Source: Nitrospirota bacterium
GTDB taxonomy: Bacteria > Nitrospirota > Thermodesulfovibrionia > Thermodesulfovibrionales > JdFR-88
Length of the DNA: 8,071 bases
Direction of reading: 5' to 3'
Assembly (NCBI GenBank): GCA_021819985.1
Contig: JAKAEG010000146.1
Span: forward strand, 1 to 8,071
A program made the translations under genes and the position numbers. The notes beneath the pieces are model-generated. The model was not told the DNA's origin and made no database searches. It saw only the letters and a program-made list of their open reading frames with translations. Positions 1-5,359 of the stretch are shown piece by piece. How positions within the stretch are numbered: the first letter of the stretch is position 1; each line of letters begins with the position of its first letter.

Positions 1-44
1 CGTATTGTTTCTGAAACAACATTGGTGTCGAGCAGATAGCTCAT
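1..44 (-). CDS. VapC/FitB-like PIN-domain toxin, N-terminal 14 codons only
   Basis: The reverse strand from 44 reads MSYLLDTNVVSETI and runs off the left edge. LLDTNVVSE is the hallmark first strand and turn of PIN-domain ribonuclease toxins. The Asp of the DTN motif is the first of the acidic metal-binding residues. In known family members the toxin cuts RNA (often tRNA) and is held inactive by the antitoxin encoded just upstream. Its ATG overlaps the antitoxin stop as ATGA (44-41), the usual translational coupling of such pairs. Only the start is visible, so completeness, the remaining catalytic acids and the exact subfamily (VapC or FitB) cannot be judged. Confidence 0.85.
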   Translation of the reverse strand, partial: MSYLLDTNVVSETI

Positions 45-292
45 GAAATATCAGATTCCCTGGTCAACGTCTGCTCCCGCTTCAGGTCAATGTCCACTCC
101 GTAAAGAGGTGATTTCCTCATAAAATCGACAAAATTCCTTTTCGGATGCTTGAGCCTCTCATACTCGTCCTTTGAAAGTACCACAGCTGTAGGCTCTCCG
201 CGCATCGTAATGGTCTGTGGGCCCTCCTTCGAGGCTTGCTTTATCACCTCGCTCAAACGCGCTTTTGCTTCCTGCAACTGCCATGTCCTCAT
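41..292 (-). CDS. Phd/YefM-family antitoxin of a type II toxin-antitoxin pair
   Basis: This 83-residue protein has the Phd/YefM layout. The N-terminal DNA-binding part (about residues 3-50) includes WQLQEAKARLSEVI, followed by the ITMRGEPTAVVLSKDEYERL stretch typical of the family. The C-terminal tail (about 51-83, SPLYGVDIDLKRE...) is charged and probably flexible; in the family this part wraps and neutralises the toxin. The ATG at 292 has a strong GAGGTG ribosome site eight bases upstream. The stop overlaps the toxin ATG. A promoter and palindromic operator lie directly upstream (307-353), consistent with the known autorepression of such operons by antitoxin or the complex. The pair probably stabilises the mobile-looking segment it sits in (inference). 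Confidence 0.93.
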   Translation of the reverse strand: MRTWQLQEAKARLSEVIKQASKEGPQTITMRGEPTAVVLSKDEYERLKHPKRNFVDFMRKSPLYGVDIDLKREQTLTRESDIS

Positions 293-306
293 ATGAAATT
301 CACCTC

Positions 307-323
307 ACTAGTCAGACTAGTCT
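307..323. promoter_or_regulatory. Palindromic operator of the toxin-antitoxin operon
   Basis: Two copies of the self-complementary hexamer ACTAGT (307-312 and 316-321) are separated by CAG. The sequence also contains the perfect 10-bp palindrome AGACTAGTCT (314-323). The block lies immediately downstream of the -10 box and covers the predicted transcription start near 318. It also lies just upstream of the antitoxin ribosome site. That is where Phd/YefM antitoxins bind to repress their own operon. The role as operator is inferred from position and symmetry. Confidence 0.6.
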
Positions 324-324
324 A

Positions 325-353
325 ATTATATCTTTTTCTTTAAATAAGGGCAA
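325..353 (-). promoter_or_regulatory. Sigma-70-type promoter of the toxin-antitoxin operon
   Basis: On the minus strand TTGCCC (353-348) is followed after exactly 17 bases by a perfect TATAAT (330-325). The predicted start is near 318, inside the ACTAGT palindromes. The promoter lies in the short gap after the helix-turn-helix gene that ends at 369, so the toxin-antitoxin pair has its own promoter. Confidence 0.7.
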
Positions 354-368
354 TCTGCGGGGGAGATA

Positions 369-677
369 TCATCTCTTAAGTACTTCCGCTTTGGCGTTCC
401 TGACGATCCTTGCGATGTATTCGTCAGTCAGGCCGGAAGACGGCCTCCCATAATGCCGGTCCTTTCTGCCTATGGCAAGCACCTTGGATTTAGCCGGCGG
501 CTCGGCGCTGACCGTTTTTTGCGCAATCCAGTCCATGATCTCCTGCTCACGAAACTTCAGGAGTCTTTTAGTGAGCTTTATGTGCGGAATCTTTTTTTGG
601 GAGACCCAGGAATAGATAGTGGCTTTTTTCACCCCCAAGCACTCCGCCAGCTCGTCTATATCCATTAATTTTCCCAT
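369..677 (-). CDS. AlpA/excisionase-like helix-turn-helix DNA-binding protein
   Basis: This 102-residue protein has a MerR-like winged helix-turn-helix of the HTH_17/AlpA type at about residues 5-51 (MDIDELAECLGVKKATIYSW ... KREQEIMDWI-like ending). It contains the classic 'layer, recognition helix, wing, W-I' pattern. The C-terminal half is basic and ends in a short helix (LTDEYIARIVRNAKAEVLKR). Family members act as excisionases (Xis) for integrated elements or as small transcription regulators. The ATG at 677 has an AGGAG ribosome site eight bases upstream; a second ATG four codons in is less well placed. Upstream are direct repeats at 709-728 and a tRNA fragment at 855-896, which favours a link with an integrated element. 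No integrase gene is visible in the window, so a simple regulator or an orphan antitoxin-type protein remains possible. Confidence 0.8.
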   Translation of the reverse strand: MGKLMDIDELAECLGVKKATIYSWVSQKKIPHIKLTKRLLKFREQEIMDWIAQKTVSAEPPAKSKVLAIGRKDRHYGRPSSGLTDEYIARIVRNAKAEVLKR

Positions 678-700
678 GACCTTAACTCCTGTTAGTCAGC

Positions 701-728
701 TGTCAACTGTGACAAAAACGTGACAAAA
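701..728. repeat. GTGACAAAA direct repeats with overlapping inverted repeat (candidate operator or Xis site)
   Basis: GTGACAAAA occurs at 709-717 and again at 720-728, an 11-base spacing of about one helical turn. TGTCA at 701-705 forms an inverted repeat with TGACA at 710-714. The block lies 24 bases upstream of the helix-turn-helix gene start. The spacing and position suggest a binding site for that protein, either as operator or as excisionase site. No binding evidence is available. Confidence 0.4.
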
Positions 729-790
729 CCATTCTTTAAAATGCTCTTTTGGGACTGACATGCATAAATAAACACTATCACAACTGTTTG

Positions 791-834
791 ATTTTTAAGC
801 ATTCTTATTCAAAACTCGGTATTTTCAAGCACTC
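791..834. repeat. Imperfect 14-base direct repeats beside the tRNA fragment
   Basis: ATTTTTAAGCATTC (791-804) and ATTTTCAAGCACTC (821-834) match at 12 of 14 bases and are 30 bases apart. They lie just outside the tRNA fragment, where tyrosine integrases often have arm-type binding sites. The region is AT-rich, so a chance match is possible. Confidence 0.3.
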
Positions 835-854
835 GCATAATCCCTATAAAGCGT

Positions 855-896
855 CTCTTAATCAGCGGGTCGCAGGTTCGATCCCTGCACGGCTCA
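855..896 (+). pseudogene. 3' half of tRNA-Lys(CTT); candidate attachment-site remnant
   Basis: The sequence starts with the anticodon loop CTCTTAA (855-861, anticodon CTT). It then has the 3' anticodon-stem strand TCAGC (862-866), a complete T arm (stem GCAGG 872-876, loop TTCGATC 877-883, stem CCTGC 884-888), the 3' acceptor strand ACGGCTC (889-895) and discriminator A (896). No CCA is encoded. The 5' partners are missing: no GCTGA precedes the loop, and no GAGCCGT or D arm is found upstream. The match breaks exactly at the 5' edge of the anticodon loop, a common crossover point of tyrosine integrases. This is therefore not a working tRNA. Most likely it is the displaced 3' end left on the far side of an element integrated into a tRNA-Lys gene, with the element to the left. 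Confidence 0.75.
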
Positions 897-901
897 CTTT
901 T

Positions 902-932
902 ACTCCTTTGGAACTCAGGAGTTTGCTTTTTT
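902..932 (+). terminator. Intrinsic terminator-like hairpin after the tRNA fragment
   Basis: ACTCCT (902-907) and AGGAGT (917-922) form a 6-bp stem with a 9-base loop. A T-rich run ending in six T follows. It begins six bases after the tRNA 3' end, as expected for the original tRNA terminator. Its retention supports the view that sequence to the right of 896 is the native downstream flank. The stem is short, so strength is uncertain. Confidence 0.5.
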
Positions 933-943
933 CTAGCTGCTGA

Positions 944-1071
944 TTCTTTTTTAGGAGTATTATAGAAAATTCTGATCGTGGTTTCGCCAAGAAACCTTTA
1001 ATTACTGGCAATTATTCCTTTTTGAACAAAATGACTCTGCTTCGTTACCCGATCGATGGGAATTTCCTCGA
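944..1071. other. Non-coding gap between tRNA flank and polysaccharide operon end
   Basis: With 678-943 this completes a stretch of nearly 400 bases with no protein gene. The only structure I see here is a hairpin with GGTTTC (980-985) and GAAACC (991-996) and a 5-base loop. It lies 76 bases beyond the stop of the last ORF of the minus-strand operon and could contribute to termination. No clean T-run follows it on either strand, so I do not call it a terminator. Confidence 0.4.
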
Positions 1072-1491
1072 TTAACTTTCCAGCTTTTTAGCAATATCCG
1101 GAACCGGAGTAAATATGAATTTCTTACCTTCTTTTAGCGTCTCAAGCAAGCCCATATCTTTAAGACCGAGCAAATCTGTGCGGGCAGTCTGGTAAGTAAC
1201 CCCATAATTAAGTTTTTTGTTTTTTTTCGAGGGCCCATTGTTTTTTGCCTTGCTTAATTGACCTTCAAGAAAACCCAGATCGGCATTTTTATCAAGGCTT
1301 CCGATCTTATCTATTAGTTTTCTGTAAAAAAGACTGTGGGTGTCCCGCATCAGCCTGTTCACATCGAGCGCATTGTATTTTGCGCACCCCTGCCAGAGCA
1401 GGCACAATCCGGTCCCAAGATCAGAGCCCGGCCCAAGCTCAAGGCAGTAATGCCGCCCTTTTTTGCGATTAAAAATTATTTTTATGTGCAT
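1072..1491 (-). pseudogene. Chimeric ORF: methyltransferase N-terminal fragment joined to Fic-family C-terminus
   Basis: From the ATG at 1491 this reads as 139 residues made of two unrelated parts. Residues about 14-62 carry LELGPGSDLGTG (17-28) and YNALDV (39-44). These match motif I and the acidic motif II of class I SAM-dependent methyltransferases of the 'LELGPGDSLGTG' type common in polysaccharide loci, but the rest of that domain is missing. Residues about 66-139 contain YGVTYQTARTDLLGL, then MGLLETLKEGKKFIFTPVP. This is the winged-helix tail of many Fic-family proteins, but no HPFxxGNGR Fic motif is present. The start overlaps the end of the xylanase gene by 23 bases and has no clear ribosome site. 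A longer frame from 1590 would run deep inside the xylanase and is unlikely. I read it as two decayed genes fused by deletion near 1290-1310. An expressed small winged-helix protein cannot be excluded. Confidence 0.6.
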
Positions 1492-2644
1492 TGTCGAAAG
1501 CGTTTGAGATCGCATACCAGGCCGGCTTGCGGTTAAGGTCCACGTCGAGCGGCAAAGGGCGCACAGTCGTTTTATCCCGGCCGGGCCCATATCGCTGCCA
1601 ACTATATCTGTCGCTAAGTCCCCAGGTTATTACTCCGATAACGGCGGGCTCAGCAAGGGCAACATCCAGGAACTCCTTGTAGATTCCCGCAACCGCCCTG
1701 TCGTGCAAAGCGATATCGCGCGGCAGTCCGCTGTCTACGACGTCCAGTTCCGAGATCAATATCTTCAAATCGAGGTCTGCAACATCACGCAAAAATCTGC
1801 GGAATTTTCCCGGACTGAATCTGCCTGCGTGCTCGTAATCGGTACGGATATGGCCTTGTATGCCCAGCGCATGTATGGGTGTGCCGGAGGACTTGAGCCG
1901 CCTTAGCAGATCAAGGGTGTCTGCCCTGCATTGTTCACTTGCTTTCGAACCGTATTCGAGGACGTTCTGGTTAAGCGCCATCAAGGCCTCCGGGTCCGCA
2001 TCCGCGGCGGTCCGGAAAGCGATATCGATATATTTTGGGCCGAGCAGTTTCAGCCACGGTGAGTTGCGCAGCCCGTTTGGAAGGCTGTCCTTCTCCCAGG
2101 TCGCTATCGCTTCGTTCACCACGTCCCACGAATGAATCTGCCCGGCGTAGTGACCAACCACTGTCTCGATGTGCTCCCGCAAAATCCGCTCGGCATTGCC
2201 GCTGTTTACCGTCTGTCCGAACCACCACGGCAGGGCTTCGTGCCATACAAGCGTATGCCCCCTGAAATGCATATTGCTTCCCTTTGCAAACCTGGCAAGG
2301 AAGTCTGCCCGGCTGAAATCAAAACTGCCGGGTGTGGGGCGCAGGGCCTTCCATTTGAGTTCATCTCCCGGCACAAGGATGCCGCATTCTCTTTTGAATG
2401 CGCCCACAAACTCCGCGTCGCCTATTTCCCTGAAGGTGGTCTCCGCGCCATAGATAAGCCCTTTTTTTGCAGCCTGCAAGCGAAGAGGAACGGGACCATC
2501 GCAGCCAGTCTTATTCCCATATGCTTCAGGCAATATCCAGAATGGCCCCAGAGCGGAGGAAACGGCGCCAAGCCCGGCCAGCGCGCCATAAAAAAATCCC
2601 TTAACAACCGTCCTTCTGTTCAATAATTTTTCTTTCCTATACAT
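1469..2644 (-). CDS. GH10 endo-1,4-beta-xylanase-family enzyme with Tat signal
   Basis: This 391-residue protein has a twin-arginine signal (NRRTVVKGFF, about residues 9-18, then a hydrophobic stretch to about 38) and a single GH10 barrel. Visible active-site motifs are GHTLVWH (129-135), WDVVNEA with the acid/base Glu178, IQGH (262-265), ISELDV with the nucleophile Glu299, and TWGLSDRYSW (340-349). GH10 enzymes cut beta-1,4-xylan with retention of configuration; this one should act folded in the periplasm or outside. The residues before the KW motif are GD (93-94) where typical GH10 enzymes have EN, and LNQNV replaces the usual NDYN, so specificity may differ. The ATG at 2644 overlaps the stop of the GT2 gene (ATGTATAG). 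A TTG at 2623 behind AGGAAAG is an alternative start and would still keep the Tat motif. The location in a Wzx/Wzy operon suggests trimming or release of that polymer. Confidence 0.93.
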   Translation of the reverse strand: MYRKEKLLNRRTVVKGFFYGALAGLGAVSSALGPFWILPEAYGNKTGCDGPVPLRLQAAKKGLIYGAETTFREIGDAEFVGAFKRECGILVPGDELKWKALRPTPGSFDFSRADFLARFAKGSNMHFRGHTLVWHEALPWWFGQTVNSGNAERILREHIETVVGHYAGQIHSWDVVNEAIATWEKDSLPNGLRNSPWLKLLGPKYIDIAFRTAADADPEALMALNQNVLEYGSKASEQCRADTLDLLRRLKSSGTPIHALGIQGHIRTDYEHAGRFSPGKFRRFLRDVADLDLKILISELDVVDSGLPRDIALHDRAVAGIYKEFLDVALAEPAVIGVITWGLSDRYSWQRYGPGRDKTTVRPLPLDVDLNRKPAWYAISNAFDNAHKNNF

Positions 2645-3611
2645 TCTCCATCCATGATTCGCGCTTACGGCTTTTTTTGAAAATGCCCCGCCCCTTGAAA
2701 AGAGAGCGGACCGCCCGCCTGATATGCTGCGGCAGAAGCCACATCCCCATAAAAAGCAGGAGGTCCATTGCCCTGGGCGCCCCATAACGGAACATCTCTT
2801 TAAACAGCGCCGGAAAGGCCTGCCATTGACCCTGCCCAAGGGCCTGCGGAGCTAACGATGTGGCTATGAACCCAACGTAAGCGCGCGGGGTAAAAAGCCC
2901 CTGGTTTGCCCTTATCCATTCCAATGAATGCCTCCACATATATTGCCGCGAGGCGGAAGCCCTTTGGTCCTCGATGTACCAGACGGCCAAAGGCTCAAGC
3001 ACAATTTCAAAACAAACTCCTTTAAGCCTGGCCGCACGCAATATCCAGTCCAGGTCTTCGTGCTTTTTCAAGTTCCGGAAAGTGATCTCGTCCAGCAGGG
3101 ATTTTTTGGTCATCAGCGTTGTGGTCAGCAACAGGCCTGCGTCCTGCTTGAAAAGTGAATTCCTCACGAACAGGTATTCGCTTACCGGCTCGCCGGGTCT
3201 GGGCCTTCTATTGGGCCAGACCATATCCATTTTGGGCGTCCTGCCGATGATCGAACTGGCCAGAATGGGAAACGGACAGGGTAATTTATCGGCAGCCCGT
3301 ATCTGCTTTTCCAGTTTTTCCGGGAGCCACTCGTCGTCATCGTCCAGAAAGGCTATCCACTCCCCGCTGGCTGCCTTTATCCCAACATTGCGGGCATCCG
3401 CCTTCCCGAGGTTCTCAGGCAGAGCCATGATCTTCAGTTTTTCATTTTTTATAGATTTGAGGGCTTTAAGCGTCGCTTCATCAGGTCCGTCAATGACTAC
3501 TATTATTTCCAGAGGTTTCAATGTCTGCGCCAGCACGCTTTTTAGTGCACGGATAACGAGAGCAGGCCGGCTTCTGGTAGGAATTACAACACTGATCTTT
3601 ACATTATCCAT
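2637..3611 (-). CDS. GT2-family (GT-A fold) glycosyltransferase
   Basis: This 324-residue protein is a cytoplasmic inverting glycosyltransferase likely to add one sugar from a nucleotide donor to the lipid-linked repeat unit. The N-terminal GT-A domain has the opening strand ISVVIPTRSRP (6-16), IIVVIDGPDE (36-45), the GKADARNVGI motif (69-78) and the metal-binding acidic cluster FLDDDDEW (88-95). HEDLDW (184-189) supplies the probable catalytic base region. The C-terminal 80-90 residues contain an amphipathic or hydrophobic patch (MDLLLFMGMWLL, 282-293) followed by a strongly basic tail, suggesting membrane association. The start ATG at 3611 lies four bases after the polymerase stop, with GGAG about 13 bases upstream inside that gene's last codons. 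The stop overlaps the xylanase start. Donor and acceptor cannot be read from the sequence. Confidence 0.93.
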   Translation of the reverse strand: MDNVKISVVIPTRSRPALVIRALKSVLAQTLKPLEIIVVIDGPDEATLKALKSIKNEKLKIMALPENLGKADARNVGIKAASGEWIAFLDDDDEWLPEKLEKQIRAADKLPCPFPILASSIIGRTPKMDMVWPNRRPRPGEPVSEYLFVRNSLFKQDAGLLLTTTLMTKKSLLDEITFRNLKKHEDLDWILRAARLKGVCFEIVLEPLAVWYIEDQRASASRQYMWRHSLEWIRANQGLFTPRAYVGFIATSLAPQALGQGQWQAFPALFKEMFRYGAPRAMDLLLFMGMWLLPQHIRRAVRSLFKGRGIFKKSRKRESWMENV

Positions 3612-3615
3612 AGAT

Positions 3616-4881
3616 TTAAAGCCGCTCCGGCGATTGAGCGTTGCTATTGATATAAGGGGAAACAGCTACGGAAGCGTAAAACAGCCATTGAATATTGAGC
3701 TGGTGCAATAGGGGAGATTCAGTGAGACTGGACATAAATATGAATGCCAGAAAAACGATGGGCCAGAACGCATAAGTTTCGCTTGTTGAACGGAGGCCGG
3801 TTATGGAGTTGCGTATTGCCTGGAGGAAACCGGCAATATATATTATCAGGCCCGTCAGGCCCAGGTCGATCCAGATATCCAAAAAACCGTTATGGGAGTG
3901 CGGTATCGTGCTGTGATAATAAAAGGGCATGATATTGCCCGCATTTGCAGCCCAGAAAGCTTGGTATCCATAGCCAAACAGGGGCCGTTTTTTGATATTA
4001 TCCAGCACCACCTCCCAGATATATGTGCGGCCGGTAAAGGTCTCGTCCCGGCCCATCGCGTGCAAGACAGGTCTCAGGCCATCTGCGGACAACCACATTA
4101 CAACCACAATGGCCGCGGAAATATATAAACAATACGTGAATATGCGAATATGTTTATGCGCCCTCATGGATTTGAAAACGGGGACCAGAAAAACAAGGAC
4201 CGCGTCGGCCAGGATGGCGGTTGCCGACCTGGAAAATACCAGAAGAAAAAGCGTAAAGATAACGAAAAACCACTTTATTATTTGATTTTTAAAGCCTTTA
4301 ACCTGCAATAAAATGAAAACTATAAGGCCCACCGCCATAACGCGTCCGAACGCGTTTTTATGGACAAAGATGCCCTTCCAGGCCCCGGCATATGAAATGT
4401 CCTTAGCTCCATTGTCGATCCCGTAGGAAGGCAGCAGTTTAATAAAGATAAAACTCGCGATCGCGGAAAGTCCCAAAGCCACCGCAAAAAGTTTCAATCT
4501 TTCCTTTCCCCCATAGTTCACCGCCACGTAAACACCAAACAGGGTCAGGCACACAAGCCCGGCGCTTCGCCTTAAAGTAAGCAAAGGAAAATCTGACCAT
4601 AACGCGGAAATAATAGTAAGGGCCAGCAGGCCTGCCATGAATTTTTCTTTTCTGAGCAATGAGAAGATATCTCCTGCCCTCTTGCTTACCAGAAACAGCG
4701 TCAATAAATATACGGGCACAGCGACTGCCGCAGCGAGAGGGTCCGGTCTGGAGGGATCGGATATAATGCCTGCTTTTGCCTGAAACTGCTGAAGGAAAGC
4801 CCCGGAGTAATAAAAAAAGAGAATAATAAAAATGGACTTTTCCCAAAGACCGGATGCGGTCTTTTTTAGCGGATCAATCAT
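3616..4881 (-). CDS. O-antigen/exopolysaccharide polymerase (Wzy, ExoQ-like)
   Basis: This 421-residue, very hydrophobic protein has about 10-12 membrane segments and belongs to the O-antigen ligase/polymerase family (Wzy_C). Family landmarks are ALWSDFPLLTLRRS (93-106), GIFVHKNAFGR (170-180), FTGRTYIWE (282-290), RPLFGYGYQAFW (299-310) and the long periplasmic-loop motif PHSHNGFLDIWIDLGLTG (327-344). The GRTxIW...RPxxGxGxxAFW pattern resembles ExoQ-type exopolysaccharide polymerases more than WaaL ligases. It would join flipped repeat units at the outer face of the inner membrane. I chose the ATG at 4881, which overlaps the stop of the upstream GT4 remnant (ATGATTGA), over an in-frame TTG at 4920 that has no good ribosome site. 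Assignment as polymerase rather than ligase also rests on the adjacent Wzx and kinase. Confidence 0.88.
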   Translation of the reverse strand: MIDPLKKTASGLWEKSIFIILFFYYSGAFLQQFQAKAGIISDPSRPDPLAAAVAVPVYLLTLFLVSKRAGDIFSLLRKEKFMAGLLALTIISALWSDFPLLTLRRSAGLVCLTLFGVYVAVNYGGKERLKLFAVALGLSAIASFIFIKLLPSYGIDNGAKDISYAGAWKGIFVHKNAFGRVMAVGLIVFILLQVKGFKNQIIKWFFVIFTLFLLVFSRSATAILADAVLVFLVPVFKSMRAHKHIRIFTYCLYISAAIVVVMWLSADGLRPVLHAMGRDETFTGRTYIWEVVLDNIKKRPLFGYGYQAFWAANAGNIMPFYYHSTIPHSHNGFLDIWIDLGLTGLIIYIAGFLQAIRNSITGLRSTSETYAFWPIVFLAFIFMSSLTESPLLHQLNIQWLFYASVAVSPYINSNAQSPERL

Positions 4882-5356
4882 TTCTGAGGCCGGCCTCGCT
4901 TCCAGGTTTGATCCTGGCAAAAAAATTTACGGCCTTTTTCGGCCTTTCACGCAAAACTGTCCTATAGAGTGCAACAGTTTCCGGGGCTATTTTGCTCCAG
5001 TTGTACTGCCTCGTCAGAAGTGAAACATTTTCTTTTTTCCCCTCACCGGTCTGGCCGGATAATCCCGCCTGAAATTTTTGAATGATCTTTTCCGCCAGGT
5101 CCCTGCTGTCTCCGGCGCGGAAATAGCAATCGCCTTTCAAGGGGATTGCCTTATGCTCAGGTGCTTTTTCCCAGCATATTTTTTTAAGTCCGGCGCTGTA
5201 AACGGTCTCGTGGCCGGCGTCTCCCGCAATGACCAGCCTGAATGCCGGGCCTTCTATCTCCCTGTTTGCTGCGATCAGATCATATGCTTCTATCAGATCG
5301 TGCAGTCCTTTTTCCGGCACGAACCTGCTGTATGTAACTATTACGGCCGCCTCCAA
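4874..5356 (-). pseudogene. Collapsed GT4 glycosyltransferase remnant (C-terminal domain with internal deletion)
   Basis: The 160-residue frame begins at the donor-binding half of a GT-B enzyme: VTYSRFVPEKGLHDLIEAY (7-25), then FRLVIAGDAGHETVYS (39-54). It ends with CYFRAGDSRDLAEKI (77-91) and YNWSKIAPETVALYRTVL (118-135), the usual close of this GT4 group. The whole N-terminal acceptor domain (roughly 180 residues) is absent. About 45-50 residues between positions about 57 and 72 are also missing, and these should hold the acceptor-side loop and the EGLPxxxLEA segment with the EX7E donor-binding glutamates. It should therefore be inactive. The frame is open, starts with TTG, and has a perfect AGGAGG six bases upstream (5363-5368), formed by the final codons of the preceding gene, so it may be translated. 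It sits between intact genes with four-base spacing and an eight-base overlap, as a working operon gene would. Confidence 0.75.
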
Positions 5357-5359
5357 TGT

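Noticed and set aside
822..896. Complete tRNA gene
   Set aside because: The 3' half is clear, but there is no 5' acceptor strand, D arm or 5' anticodon strand at the required distance.
980..996. GGTTTC/GAAACC hairpin as operon terminator
   Set aside because: It has a six-base stem without a proper T-run on either strand. I recorded it only as a structure in the non-coding gap.
1054..1074. Imperfect ATCGA/TCGAT inverted repeat at the end of the last minus-strand ORF
   Set aside because: The stem is short and bulged, with no T-run following. It is likely chance.
1072..1590. Longer 172-residue version of the chimeric ORF starting at 1590
   Set aside because: The extra 33 residues lie entirely inside the xylanase coding region in another frame and look like a shadow. 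The ATG at 1491 is the better start.
2132..2626. Plus-strand 164-residue frame
   Set aside because: It lies antisense to the GH10 domain, with no recognisable domain and no ribosome site. It is a shadow.
1469..2839. Xylanase start at 2839 giving 456 residues
   Set aside because: The first 65 residues are a TTG-started shadow of the GT2 gene's end with no family similarity. The Tat signal fits a start at 2644 or 2623.
2974..3711. Plus-strand 245-residue frame
   Set aside because: It is antisense to the GT2 gene, which has full family motifs. Its composition is that of a reverse-frame shadow.
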